Shown in pieces: positions 42,785-51,632 of a stretch of DNA of 64,000 bases. Position numbers and translations under genes: made by a program. The DNA is taken from positions 1-64,000 of the forward strand of contig CAVREG010000012.1 of NCBI GenBank assembly GCA_963720075.1, written 5' to 3'. Source of the stretch: PALSA-188 sp963720075. Lineage in GTDB: Bacteria; Acidobacteriota; Terriglobia; Terriglobales; Acidobacteriaceae. Position 1 is the stretch's first letter. Each line of letters begins with the position of its first letter. The notes below the pieces were generated by a model. It was not told where the DNA came from, did no database searches, and saw only the letters and a list, made by a program, of their open reading frames with translations.

Positions 42785-43356
42785 GGGATGATCTCGATTC
42801 CGCCGGCGAATGTGGTGATGTCGTTGTTGGAATTTTGAAGAATTAAAGTTCGAGCGCCAAGTGCGGCAGTGCTCGCCACTGCAATATCGAACTGTAAGCC
42901 AGGCGTTCCATCCGTCGCAGTCACTGGAGTAATGTTTGTGACCGTGATGTCCGGGGGCCCGGAGAAGCTGGCGGTCATGTCACTTGTTATCCCAGGTCCA
43001 AAAAGCGTAACAACGCCTGCGGTTTCACCCTGGTTGGCAGTTCCACCAGTCGCAAATGCAAATCCGTTAGAATCCACACCGACAGCTTGAACGTTGGGAG
43101 GAGTGGACGAAACCGGAGCCACAACGGCGATATCGGCGACAGTCGTTTGATTCGCCAAGACAGCCACCGGTACCGGCGCTAACACGGCCCCGCCACCGCC
43201 ACCGCCCTGGCCCAGGTTCCCGCCGCCACCGCCGTTGCTGGTGGCGCAACCTCCGGTGGCGAAAACTCCACCCGGGCAGCCACTAGGGCCGCCGCAGCCA
43301 GCTAAAAGGGATAGACACAAGGTCAAAACAAATACGGCCCAGGTCTTTGAATGCAT
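42781..43356 (-). CDS. Gly-rich lipoprotein with IPT/TIG-like domain
   Basis: Lipoprotein signal with LLAGC (C21), then a Gly/Cys-rich low-complexity stretch (NGGGGGNLGQGGGGG), then a beta-domain resembling the acidobacterial IPT/TIG-like repeats (GVVTLFGPGITSDMTASFSG, TDGTPGLQFDIAVASTAALG). It is the first gene of the three-gene exported operon with the matrixin protease. Confidence 0.74.
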   Translation of the reverse strand: MHSKTWAVFVLTLCLSLLAGCGGPSGCPGGVFATGGCATSNGGGGGNLGQGGGGGGAVLAPVPVAVLANQTTVADIAVVAPVSSTPPNVQAVGVDSNGFAFATGGTANQGETAGVVTLFGPGITSDMTASFSGPPDITVTNITPVTATDGTPGLQFDIAVASTAALGARTLILQNSNNDITTFAGGIEIIP

Positions 43357-43445
43357 GAATTTCCTCGCTTAATCGTAGTTCGAGCCGGCGATTCTGAAAC
43401 AATATTCACTATGATTTCGGGATGTTAAGTCTGCCAAGAGCACCG

Positions 43446-43496
43446 ATTCCCGTACAGGGAATGTTTATATCGGTCTAGTAACTCACACAAGTTACT
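43446..43496. promoter_or_regulatory. Two dyads upstream of mutY
   Basis: ATTCCC (43446-43451), GTACA, GGGAAT (43457-43462); and AGTAACT (43477-43483), CACACA, AGTTACT (43490-43496). They lie in the 166-base region between the divergent lipoprotein operon and mutY. They could be regulator sites or an attenuator-like hairpin for either direction. Confidence 0.45.
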
Positions 43497-43564
43497 GAGG
43501 TACCCGGAGGCTTTGGCGTTTTGTGGGGCTGGTTCCGGCGGACGTACAATGCCGTTCACGAACC

Positions 43565-44569
43565 ATGGACTACCGAAATGTGGCGGCCGAGGGCAACTCC
43601 TGGATGCGTAAGCCGGGGCAACGAAAGTTGTTTCAGGGAAAGTTGCTGAACTGGTATGACCTCAATCGCCGGGACATGCCGTGGCGCCAGATTCAGGATC
43701 CCTACCGAATATGGATCTCCGAAATTATGTTGCAGCAGACTCGAGTTGCGACCGTCATCCCGCATTATTACAAATTTGTGCAGCGTTTCCCGAGTGTTGA
43801 CAAATTGGCAGCGGCACGAGAATCGTCCGTTCTCGCGGTCTGGAGCGGGCTTGGGTATTACCGGCGTGCGCGCATGATGCATGCCGCGTCGAAAACAGTC
43901 GTGAATCAATTTGCAGGCAAGTTTCCGGACAGCCGGGATGAGTTGATGACGCTTCCTGGAATCGGGCGGTACACATCCGCTGCCATTGCGAGCATTGCGT
44001 ATGGTGAAGCCGTTGCCGTGGTTGATGGCAACGTTCGCCGCGTTATCGAGCGGCTTATGGGAAGACCTGTTGTGGACGGTCAAACATGGCAAATCGCAGA
44101 ACAGTTGCTTTGCCGCCACAATCCAGGAAATTTCAATCAAGCCTTGATGGAACTAGGGGCAACGGTATGCCTCCCGGGAGAACCGAAGTGTACTGTTTGT
44201 CCAGTGCGCAAAGAATGTGCCAGTAGAGGCTCTATTGGAAAAACGAAGACTACCAGCCGGCAGATAAAACGGACCATCTGTTATACATTCGATCGCAGAA
44301 ATGGATCCGTATTCCTTGTTAAAAGATCTGACAATGCGACTTTAATGCCAAGTATGTGGGAATTGCCCGAGAGCGCGGAGCCGACACTGGCAAGCGATAG
44401 CTGGATGACTCTGCGTCATTCGATAACGATCACAGATTACAAAGTTCATGTCGTTCAAGACTCAGTGCCGACCGAGACCTCTGGCGCCTGGGTGAAAAAG
44501 AGCCGCGTGGCAGCCTTGCCACTCACGGGACTGGCCAGAAAAATCCTGCGGGCTGCAAACGTCATCTAA
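43565..44569 (+). CDS. mutY: A/G-specific adenine glycosylase MutY
   Basis: Removes adenine paired with 8-oxoguanine. The HhH-GPD domain contains RDMPWRQIQDPYRIWISEIM, LQQTRVATVIPHY, GLGYYRRARMMHAAS and LPGIGRYTSAAIASIAYGEA with the catalytic Asp in VVDGNVRRVI. A 4Fe-4S site follows: CLPGEPKCTVCPVRKEC (C-x6-C-x2-C-x5-C). A NUDIX-like C-terminal domain reads FLVKRSDNATLMPSMWELPE. The start is uncertain (GTG 43523, ATG 43565 or ATG 43604); the core domain begins after all of them. Confidence 0.93.
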   Translation: MDYRNVAAEGNSWMRKPGQRKLFQGKLLNWYDLNRRDMPWRQIQDPYRIWISEIMLQQTRVATVIPHYYKFVQRFPSVDKLAAARESSVLAVWSGLGYYRRARMMHAASKTVVNQFAGKFPDSRDELMTLPGIGRYTSAAIASIAYGEAVAVVDGNVRRVIERLMGRPVVDGQTWQIAEQLLCRHNPGNFNQALMELGATVCLPGEPKCTVCPVRKECASRGSIGKTKTTSRQIKRTICYTFDRRNGSVFLVKRSDNATLMPSMWELPESAEPTLASDSWMTLRHSITITDYKVHVVQDSVPTETSGAWVKKSRVAALPLTGLARKILRAANVI

Positions 44570-44658
44570 GACTGCAGGCTCAGACTAGTCTATGAAAGAC
44601 TTCGCTATGAAAGGCTTGGGCTATGAAATGGTTTAGAAATATTTTCGGAGGACGGAAC

Positions 44659-45156
44659 ATGACAGCACTCGCAACGGGCATGCAGGCGCCTGACTTCAAT
44701 CTGCAAACCATGGGCGGACAGAATTTCTCGCTCCGGGCTGCGCTCGCCCGGGGGCCGGTTGTCGCGGCATTCTTCAAAGTTTCCTGCCCGGTCTGCCAAT
44801 ATGCGTTCCCTTTTCTCGAGCGGATTTATAAGAACTATGGCGGCAAAAACGTTAGCTTCATAGGTATCTCGCAAAATGACAAAAAAGACACGGCTGCCTT
44901 TGTAAAGCAATACGGCGTTACATTCCCCGTATTATTCGATGACACTAAGACGTTTCCGGCGTCCAATGCGTACGGATTAACCAACGTCCCCAGTGTTTTT
45001 TGGATTGGGCCGGATGGAGAGATCGAAGTTTCCAGTATTGGGTGGTCGCGGCAAGAGATTGAAGAGATCGCGCGTAAAGCTCGCGAAGCGACCGATAATA
45101 TCGCTAAGCCTCTATTCCAGCCTGGAGAAAACATCGCGGATTTCCGCGCCGGTTGA
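44659..45156 (+). CDS. Thioredoxin-fold redoxin (TlpA/peroxiredoxin type)
   Basis: AhpC/TSA-Redoxin domain protein with C43-P-V-C46 (FFKVSCPVCQYAFPFLERIY), APDFNLQTMGGQNFSL at the start and FIGISQNDKKDTAAFVKQYG. It probably reduces disulfides or peroxides. GGAGGA at 44647-44652 clearly supports ATG 44659 over ATG 44623. No signal peptide is visible from this start, so it may be cytoplasmic. A GC-rich hairpin follows the gene. Confidence 0.88.
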   Translation: MTALATGMQAPDFNLQTMGGQNFSLRAALARGPVVAAFFKVSCPVCQYAFPFLERIYKNYGGKNVSFIGISQNDKKDTAAFVKQYGVTFPVLFDDTKTFPASNAYGLTNVPSVFWIGPDGEIEVSSIGWSRQEIEEIARKAREATDNIAKPLFQPGENIADFRAG

Positions 45157-45170
45157 GGGTCCAGAAACTA

Positions 45171-45186
45171 GCCCGCGGTCGCGGGC
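45171..45186 (+). terminator. Short GC-rich hairpin
   Basis: GCCCGCG (45171-45177), GT, CGCGGGC (45180-45186). It lies 15 bases after the redoxin stop, before the next gene on the same strand. There is no T-tract. Confidence 0.4.
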
Positions 45187-45233
45187 CACATTCAGCCACA
45201 TATTGTTCCTGCCAAAGATAGTCCGGAGAGCGA

Positions 45234-45962
45234 ATGCAAAGGACAATTACTACAGTGTTTGCGGTCGCACTGGTGCTTCTCCCATTGACCTCCTGCAAGC
45301 CCGTAAACAAAATCACTGAAGCGGAACTGGTCCGGCGCACCCAGCAACTATTTGATTCAGTTGCCGCAGGAGACCAAGGGCCATGGAGAGAGTATTTCGC
45401 CGACGACTGCATGTACTTCAACGAAAAGGGCACGAACATGGACAAGGCCGCGTTGCTGGCCGATATCACCCCATTACCGAAGGGATTTTCGGGAAGTATA
45501 AAAATTGGCAAGGCCCGAAGTCACATTGAAGGTAACGTAGCCATTCTGAGCTACGACTTGGACGAGAAGGAGTCCGTCTTCGGTCAGCAGATGTGGGCGC
45601 GTTACCATGCAACCGACACATGGATGTACCGTCACGGCAAATGGCAAATCGTTGCAGGGCAAATATTCCGCTACTATGAAGATCCCACGGCAGCCGCAAT
45701 TAACACGACGACGCTTGCGAATTATGTCGGAATCTATGAGCTTGCCCCCGGAAATGCTTTAACCATTTCGGTGGATGGAAAACAGTTGTATTTGCAGCGT
45801 GCTAACAATCCGAAGGTGCCGTTATTCCCCGAAGCGGCGGACGTATTCTTCCGCAGAGGAGTTGAAGGCCGCATTATTTTCCGTCACGCTAATAGCTCAA
45901 AAGTGGACGCCTTGATTAATCGAAGGAACAATGAAGACGTGATTTGGAAGAAAATCAAATAG
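45234..45962 (+). CDS. Lipoprotein with NTF2-like domain
   Basis: Lipobox LPLTSC with C21. Residues ~28-140 resemble an NTF2/DUF4440-like domain (RRTQQLFDSVAAGDQGPWRE, RYHATDTWMYRHGKWQIVAG), and ~150-240 a second beta-rich domain of the DUF3471 type (LANYVGIYELAPGNALTISV). Function unknown; likely periplasmic. AGAGCG-like, weak ribosome binding site. The M28 peptidase gene begins ~100 bases later. Confidence 0.76.
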   Translation: MQRTITTVFAVALVLLPLTSCKPVNKITEAELVRRTQQLFDSVAAGDQGPWREYFADDCMYFNEKGTNMDKAALLADITPLPKGFSGSIKIGKARSHIEGNVAILSYDLDEKESVFGQQMWARYHATDTWMYRHGKWQIVAGQIFRYYEDPTAAAINTTTLANYVGIYELAPGNALTISVDGKQLYLQRANNPKVPLFPEAADVFFRRGVEGRIIFRHANSSKVDALINRRNNEDVIWKKIK

Positions 45963-46060
45963 AGCGAAACCAAGTGACAAAGTTATTTCCAGCCTGCCAC
46001 CCAGGCTCAAACATCCCATACAATAATCAATTCGGTATCTCTCTGAGGAGCAATCCAACA

Positions 46061-47758
46061 ATGCGCAATAGCGTTTTTGCCTCAATCATCCTCATTCTCC
46101 TTGTTGCCGGCGCTTTACAGGCGCAGAATTCCCACAAGCGCCGTGCCGAAAACGCTGCCAGTTCCGCGCATCTCCCCGGGCCAGCGATTGCCGCATTGGA
46201 GAAAATCAATCCTGAAAACATTCGCGCCCATGTGCGCTTCCTGTCCCACGATCTTCTTGAGGGTAGGGGCACGGGACAACGCGGCGGCGACATTGCGGCT
46301 GAATACATTGCTACTCAGTTTGCGCTGGATGGATTAAAGCCTGCTGGCGACAACGGGACTTATATGCAGAAAGTTCCAATGGTTGGCATTACCCCAGCAC
46401 CCGAGACTACTTTTTCGCTGGTGCCTGCGACTGGCGCTCCCGTCGAACTGAAACCCCTTGATGAATATGTCGCCTACGATCAAACTCAGCAGCCTGAATC
46501 TGATGTTGATGCGGGAATCGTGTATGTGGGCTATGGAATTGAGGCTCCCGAATACAATTGGGACGATTACAAAGGCGTGGACGTCAAGGGCAAGATACTG
46601 CTGATGCTGGTGAATGAGCCAACTTCCAACGATCCCAATTTTTTCAAAGGCCAAGCGCTTACCTATTACGGTCGCTGGACATACAAGTATGAAGAAGCAG
46701 CGCGGAAAGGCGCGGCGGGAGTGATTCTCATACACCGGACTGACATGGCGAGTTATCCGTGGGAAGTGGTGCGCAACTCCAATTCTGGCGAAAAATCTTT
46801 CCTGAAACTGCATGGCACGCCGCAACTTAAAGTCGCGGCTTGGGTGCAACTTGATGTCGCAAAAAAGCTCGTGGCAATGGATGGCATGGATTTGGACCAC
46901 ATGATCGCGGACGCGCAGTCGCGCGATTTTCATCCCGTGCCTTTGCATGTGAACCTGAAAGCTCATATGGTAAGCAAACTCCGCAACTTCGGATCGAACA
47001 ATGTGCTGGCAATCCTTCCAGGCGCTGATCCCACACTCAAAGGTGAGGCCGTGATGTACACCGCGCATTACGATCACCTGGGAATTCGTCTTGACATGCC
47101 AGGGGACAACATCTACAACGGCGCGAACGACAACGCGACTGGCTGCGGCATCTTGCTCGAACTGGCGCGAGTATTCGCCGAGGCAGCCGAAAAGCCGCGA
47201 CGTTCCGTGCTCTTCGCATCAGTCACGGCGGAAGAACAGGGATTGCTGGGATCAGAATATCTGGGAGAGCATCCGCCGATTCCCGCAGGAAAAATAACTC
47301 TCGATCTGAACTATGACGATATCCCGCCACTGGGGTCGCCCGAGGAAGTCGAGGTTTCCGGCTCCGAGCGCACTACGTTTTTTCCCACGGTTCAGGCTAC
47401 GGCCAAGGAATTCCGATTGGCGATTCGTCCTGATGCGCATCCTGACGCCGGATACTACTACCGCTCCGACCATTTCAGTTTGGCGCGGGTCGGCATCCCT
47501 GCTTTTTCAATCAATGAAGGAACCAAGTACAAAGGCCACGATCTCGCGTGGGGCATGCAGCAAGCCGCCGAGTACACTGCGAAACATTACCACCAGCCAA
47601 GCGACGAATATCACGCCGACATGGACTTCACCGGAGACGCAGCCGTTGCCCGATTCGGATTTGCATTGGGATGGGAAGCAGCGAACCAGCCAAATCTCAT
47701 CGGATGGCAAAAAGGCGACGAATTTGAAGCGGCAAGGATGAAGAGTGGTGACGAATGA
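46061..47758 (+). CDS. Secreted M28-family metallopeptidase with PA domain
   Basis: Exported zinc aminopeptidase-like enzyme. A signal peptide (NSVFASIILILLVAGALQAQ) is followed by RFLSHDLLEGRGTGQRGGDI, a PA domain insertion (VYVGYGIEAPEYNWDDYKGV) and the di-zinc catalytic core: MYTAHYDHLG, GANDNATGCG, TAEEQGLLGSEYLGEHPP and SDHFSLARVGIPAF, giving the expected His/Asp/Glu ligands. TGAGGAG lies ten bases before ATG 46061; the frame to 45944 is not credible. Confidence 0.93.
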   Translation: MRNSVFASIILILLVAGALQAQNSHKRRAENAASSAHLPGPAIAALEKINPENIRAHVRFLSHDLLEGRGTGQRGGDIAAEYIATQFALDGLKPAGDNGTYMQKVPMVGITPAPETTFSLVPATGAPVELKPLDEYVAYDQTQQPESDVDAGIVYVGYGIEAPEYNWDDYKGVDVKGKILLMLVNEPTSNDPNFFKGQALTYYGRWTYKYEEAARKGAAGVILIHRTDMASYPWEVVRNSNSGEKSFLKLHGTPQLKVAAWVQLDVAKKLVAMDGMDLDHMIADAQSRDFHPVPLHVNLKAHMVSKLRNFGSNNVLAILPGADPTLKGEAVMYTAHYDHLGIRLDMPGDNIYNGANDNATGCGILLELARVFAEAAEKPRRSVLFASVTAEEQGLLGSEYLGEHPPIPAGKITLDLNYDDIPPLGSPEEVEVSGSERTTFFPTVQATAKEFRLAIRPDAHPDAGYYYRSDHFSLARVGIPAFSINEGTKYKGHDLAWGMQQAAEYTAKHYHQPSDEYHADMDFTGDAAVARFGFALGWEAANQPNLIGWQKGDEFEAARMKSGDE

Positions 47759-47804
47759 CGGCGACTCAGTGAGAGGGATTGTTGCGGTCCCTTCTCTCCC
47801 AAAT

Positions 47805-47873
47805 ATTTGTCATCTTGAGTGCAATATTCATTCGCTTGCGAATGGATATGCGGAGTCGAAAGATCCCTGCATT
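47805..47873. repeat. Degenerate copy of the GTCATCCTGAG repeat element
   Basis: GTCATCTTGAG starts near 47809 and GGAGTCGAAAGATCC near 47852. Between them ATATTCATTCGC (47824-47835), TT, GCGAATGGATAT (47838-47849) form a hairpin with one mismatch. It lies between the convergent M28 and CoA-transferase genes and resembles the element at 50415. Confidence 0.5.
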
Positions 47874-47939
47874 TCGAAAAATGGCTATCCAGGCGCGCGC
47901 GCAGGAACAACGACGCACTAGATGACCGGCCTTAGATAA

Positions 47940-48623
47940 TTAACTCTCCATAACTTTCAACCCCGGACTGACGATAAGCTTCGCTTCGGTAAACTTCTGC
48001 ACTTCATCCGCAGTCGTCCCCGGAGCAATTTCCTCCAGTACCAAACCCTCTGGAGTCACCTGAATCACGGCCATCTCCGTCACAATTGTGTTTACTACTC
48101 TCATTCCCGTAAGCGGCAGAGTGCATTTCTTCAAAATCTTCGGCTGCGAATCTTTAGTGGTATGCTCCATCGCCACGATTACGCGGCGGGCGCTTGCGAC
48201 CAAATCCATTGCACCGCCCATGCCTTTCACCATTTTCCCGGGGATCATCCAGTTGGCCAAGTTGCCCTCTGCATCTACTTCCATCGCGCCGAGTACGCTT
48301 AAATCAATGTGGCCGCCGCGAATCATGGCGAACGATTCAGCGCTGGAAAAATAAGCGGTTCCAGCCATTTCGCTGACGGTTTCCTTGCCGGCATTGATCA
48401 GGTCGCTATCCTCCTCACCTTGCAGCGGATAAGGACCAATGCCCAACATGCCGTTTTCGCTTTGCAGGATGACGTCGATTCCCGGCGGAACATGATTCGC
48501 GACGAGAGTAGGCATTCCAATGCCAAGGTTGACGTAAAAGCCGTCGCGCAATTCACAGGCGATGCGCTTGACGATGCGTTCACGCTTGTCGGTGTTTTTG
48601 GCGGGTCTGGATGGAGTTAACAT
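47940..48623 (-). CDS. scoB: 3-oxoacid CoA-transferase, subunit B
   Basis: Beta subunit of a succinyl-CoA:acetoacetate-type CoA transferase, moving CoA between acids for ketone-body or short-chain acid use. NLGIGMPTLVANHVPPGIDV, then the catalytic Glu E56 in LQSENGMLGIGPYP, and GGAMDLVASARRVIVAMEHT are the signature. Length of 227 aa is normal. It follows the alpha subunit on the same strand with a repeat in the 63-base gap. Confidence 0.92.
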   Translation of the reverse strand: MLTPSRPAKNTDKRERIVKRIACELRDGFYVNLGIGMPTLVANHVPPGIDVILQSENGMLGIGPYPLQGEEDSDLINAGKETVSEMAGTAYFSSAESFAMIRGGHIDLSVLGAMEVDAEGNLANWMIPGKMVKGMGGAMDLVASARRVIVAMEHTTKDSQPKILKKCTLPLTGMRVVNTIVTEMAVIQVTPEGLVLEEIAPGTTADEVQKFTEAKLIVSPGLKVMES

Positions 48624-48665
48624 GCGGCTGTCGAATAAATTCTCCGCCGAGCAATGCTCAGCATG

Positions 48666-48690
48666 GACGGGCGAGGGCGCCCGTCCCTAC
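48666..48690 (+). repeat. Dispersed hairpin repeat, AGGG loop
   Basis: GACGGGCG (48666-48673), loop AGGG, CGCCCGTC (48678-48685), then CCTAC. A perfect 8-bp stem overlapping the 3' end of the scoA gene and the scoA-scoB gap. It is the best copy of the family. Confidence 0.7.
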
Positions 48691-49382
48691 GCAACCCTCA
48701 CTGTTCTTCTTTCGATTCTTTTTTCGTACAGTTCGCCCTGGAAAATCCGTTTCACGTAGATGCTCGGGGTATGAACTAAATCCGGGTCAAGCTCTCCGAC
48801 TTCTACGAGCTGCTCGACCTCTGCAACAGTAATTTTCGCAGCGGTCGCCATCATAGGATTAAAATTTCTCGCTGTTTTTCGATAAACCAGATTGCCCCAC
48901 TTATCGCCCTTCCATGCTTTGACAAACGCAAAGTCCGCCTTGAACGCGGTTTCCATTACATACATTCGCCCGTCAAACTCGCGCACTCCTTTTCCCTCGG
49001 CCACTACCGTGCCGACTCCCGCGGGAGTAAAAAAGGCAGGGATACCCGCTCCCCCCGCGCGAATGCGCTCCGAGAAAGTTCCTTGTGGTACGAGTGTGAG
49101 GTCAATGCTTCCGTTCAGGACCATCTCCTCCAGCAACTTGTTCTCTCCCACATACGATCCAAAATGTTTGCGAATTTGTCCCGCTGCAAGCAACAGACCC
49201 ATGCCAAAGCCGTCAACCCCGACGTTGTTGCTGATTGTTGTGAGGTCCTTAGTGCCTTTGCGAACCAAAGCACGGATAAGATTTTCCGGAATACCGCACA
49301 ATCCGAAGCCACCTATCATAATGGTCGCACCGTCGAAAACGTCGCGAATGGCTTCGTCTGAGTTGGCGACTACTTTGTGCAT
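48687..49382 (-). CDS. scoA: 3-oxoacid CoA-transferase, subunit A
   Basis: Alpha subunit partner of scoB. The N-terminal GATIMIGGFGLCGIPENLI, ISNNVGVDGFGMGLLL, the segment SIDLTLVPQGTFSERIRAGG and GAGIPAFFTPAGVGT are typical. The C-terminal region has NPMMATAAKITVAEVEQLVE. Length of 231 aa is normal. It is the first of the two-gene unit. Confidence 0.92.
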   Translation of the reverse strand: MHKVVANSDEAIRDVFDGATIMIGGFGLCGIPENLIRALVRKGTKDLTTISNNVGVDGFGMGLLLAAGQIRKHFGSYVGENKLLEEMVLNGSIDLTLVPQGTFSERIRAGGAGIPAFFTPAGVGTVVAEGKGVREFDGRMYVMETAFKADFAFVKAWKGDKWGNLVYRKTARNFNPMMATAAKITVAEVEQLVEVGELDPDLVHTPSIYVKRIFQGELYEKRIERRTVRVA

Positions 49383-49498
49383 GCGAAGATTCTAGAACAT
49401 TTCACACGGACACACAGAGGCGCAGAGAAACCTTGAATCGTGAACACTCTGGCTATCAAACGAGATTAAACCGAGAGGTCGCCTGAAGGCACAAGTCT

Positions 49499-50407
49499 TC
49501 AGGGCTTCTTCTCCGTGCCTCGGTGCCTCCGTGGTGAAGTTGCAGGTGGTGAGATCTTTCTCAAATGATGCGCCCGCTCGAACTCCATTGCCAACTCTCG
49601 CGTATCCAAATTCTCGCGGATATGGGCGAGGCGTTGTTCGAGCTTCAAGAGGGCGTCACGAATGCTCTTCTTATTCGTGAGCGCAATGTCTCGCCACATT
49701 GAGTAAGGACTGGCCGAAATCCGCGTCATCTCCCGCAACGCGCGGCCTCCGGCCTCAAGCAGGGGCGCATCCTCGCCATACTCATCTACCAACGTAGCGG
49801 CGAGCGCAGTGGAGATCATTTGCGGCAAATGACTGATCCAGGCGCATAGTTGATCGTGTTCTTCGGCGTCCATACTGACGAGGCGTGCGCCAATCTTTTC
49901 CAGCCATCCTAGAAATTCACCGCTCAAGCCGTCATAAATATTCTGTCCTGCGACCGGTGTGAGGAACCAGGCTGCATCTCGAAATAAGTCAGGGTCGGCG
50001 AATTCCACTCCGGTTTGTTCCTTCCCAGCCATTGGATGTCCAGCCAGGAAACGGCGTCCGAGGTTCTTGCCGAAAACCCCGTGCGCGCTTGCCAGCACTT
50101 CCGATTTTGTGCTGCCCACATCCGTCAACAACGTTTTTGACGGTAATCCCGGTCCGAGTTCCTTGATCAGATCAATGATTGCTCCAACGGGAGTGGCGAG
50201 AATGACGATTTGGCTTCCCCGAACTGCGTCGGAGGCGTTAGTTCGTCCTTCGTCAATCACGCCTTTCTTGCGGGCACGTTCAAGTACCAGCGCACGATCG
50301 CAGCCAATAATCCTTCCTGTGTAACCGGATTTTTTTAGCGCGAGACCGAGGGATCCGCCGATCAATCCCGTTCCGATTATCGTGATCTGGCGAAAAGGCA
50401 TGGGCAT
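49499..50407 (-). CDS. tyrA: Prephenate dehydrogenase
   Basis: NAD(P)-dependent conversion of prephenate to 4-hydroxyphenylpyruvate in tyrosine synthesis. The nucleotide-binding site is ITIIGTGLIGGSLGLALKKS (residues ~8-27). Further family motifs are FLAGHPMAGKEQTGVEFADP and SHLPQMISTALAATL with the catalytic His region. Length of 302 aa matches the monofunctional enzyme. It is the last gene of the aromatic amino acid block. Confidence 0.93.
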   Translation of the reverse strand: MPMPFRQITIIGTGLIGGSLGLALKKSGYTGRIIGCDRALVLERARKKGVIDEGRTNASDAVRGSQIVILATPVGAIIDLIKELGPGLPSKTLLTDVGSTKSEVLASAHGVFGKNLGRRFLAGHPMAGKEQTGVEFADPDLFRDAAWFLTPVAGQNIYDGLSGEFLGWLEKIGARLVSMDAEEHDQLCAWISHLPQMISTALAATLVDEYGEDAPLLEAGGRALREMTRISASPYSMWRDIALTNKKSIRDALLKLEQRLAHIRENLDTRELAMEFERAHHLRKISPPATSPRRHRGTEKKP

Positions 50408-50414
50408 AAATCAT

Positions 50415-50494
50415 TTGTCATCCTGAGCGGAGCGAAGGACCTATGTACTTCGAGTCGCGATGCACAGGTCCTTCCGCTCCGCTCAGGATGACAA
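50415..50494. repeat. Inverted pair of the GTCATCCTGAGCGGAGCG repeat
   Basis: Left arm 50415-50442 contains GTCATCCTGAGCGGAGCG; right arm 50466-50494 is its reverse complement with one extra G. A 23-base spacer lies between. It fills most of the gap between tyrA and the DAHP synthase gene. Similar elements are common in acidobacterial intergenic regions, and a degenerate copy lies at 47805. Confidence 0.75.
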
Positions 50495-50527
50495 GCCAAT
50501 TTTATCCCGATTTTTGCCGCAACCGCG

Positions 50528-51547
50528 CTAAGCGATAGTTCGGCCGACCGCCGGGGCAATCATTCTCAGTTCGGCCATCAGCTTCGAAAATTGGTCAGGA
50601 TAGAGCGACTGTGCCCCGTCCGAAAAAGCCTTGTCCGGATCGTGATGGACTTCCATCAACAAAACGTCAGCGCCGGCCGCAATCGAAGCCCGCGCCATCG
50701 GAGGAACCTTGTCGCGCAATCCAGTGCCATGCGAAGGATCAGACGCCATTGGCAAATGCGAAAGTTTGTGAACGACCGGGATGGCGCTGATGTCCAACGT
50801 ATTCCGTGTGGCAGTCTCGAAGGTTCTTATGCCGCGCTCGCACAGAATCACGTCGTAATTGCCACCCGACATAATATATTCGGCCGACAGCAACAGCTCT
50901 TCGATCGTCGCGGCAATGCCACGTTTGAGCAATACCGGCTTCTTTTCTTTTCCCAGTTCGCGCAGCAGATTGAAATTCTGCATGTTGCGCGCGCCCACCT
51001 GAAAAATATCTACGTACGGAAGCATCAAGCTGATTTGCGAAATCTCCATCACTTCGCTAATCACCAGCAGTTTGAAGCGGTCGCCTGCCTCTCGCAATAG
51101 CTTGAGCCCTTCAAGTCCCATTCCTTGGAATGAATAGGGTGAGCTGCGCGGTTTGAATGCGCCGCCTCTAAGAGCTCGCGCACCAGCCTTAGCGATTAGT
51201 TCGGAGATGGTAAAGAGCTGTTCTCGAGATTCCACGGAACAAGGGCCAGCCATCACGACGACTTCATTGCCGCCAACCTTCAGGCCGTTAGCAAATTCGA
51301 TGATGGTTCCCTCAGGACGAAAGCTGCGACCTGCCAGTTTGTACGGGGCGCTGATGCGATGCACGTGTTCGACACCGGACAAAACTTCGAGATTGCGAGT
51401 ATCAAAGTCAATCCGCGCGCCGACCGCTGCCAGCACCGACTGCCGTTCGCCGGTCGTGCGGTGGACGGAGAATCCCATCCGAACCAGGTGCTCAATCACC
51501 TGCTGGATTTGCTCTTCACTCGCCGATTCTTGCATTGCAACGATCAT
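50528..51547 (-). CDS. aroF: 3-deoxy-7-phosphoheptulonate (DAHP) synthase with N-terminal regulatory domain
   Basis: First step of the shikimate pathway, phosphoenolpyruvate plus erythrose 4-phosphate. An N-terminal ferredoxin-like domain (residues ~1-75, EEQIQQVIEHLVRMGFSVHR) of the type that mediates aromatic amino acid feedback precedes the barrel: VVMAGPCSVESREQLFTISE, RGGAFKPRSSPYSFQGMGLE, PVLLKRGIAATIEELLLSAE and LPMASDPSHGTGLRDKVPPM. This is the AroAI-beta (Thermotoga-like) type. Confidence 0.94.
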   Translation of the reverse strand: MIVAMQESASEEQIQQVIEHLVRMGFSVHRTTGERQSVLAAVGARIDFDTRNLEVLSGVEHVHRISAPYKLAGRSFRPEGTIIEFANGLKVGGNEVVVMAGPCSVESREQLFTISELIAKAGARALRGGAFKPRSSPYSFQGMGLEGLKLLREAGDRFKLLVISEVMEISQISLMLPYVDIFQVGARNMQNFNLLRELGKEKKPVLLKRGIAATIEELLLSAEYIMSGGNYDVILCERGIRTFETATRNTLDISAIPVVHKLSHLPMASDPSHGTGLRDKVPPMARASIAAGADVLLMEVHHDPDKAFSDGAQSLYPDQFSKLMAELRMIAPAVGRTIA

Positions 51548-51632
51548 AGGTGGTTAAAAGTCGCTTCTAGCTCTTAGCTTCCAGCTCAACCCGCCGGACC
51601 TGGCGATAAAATTGCGCATCCATTAGCAGCGC

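Noticed and set aside
46334..47077. 247-codon minus-strand frame
   Set aside because: Antisense to the M28 peptidase core; composition is typical of a shadow frame.
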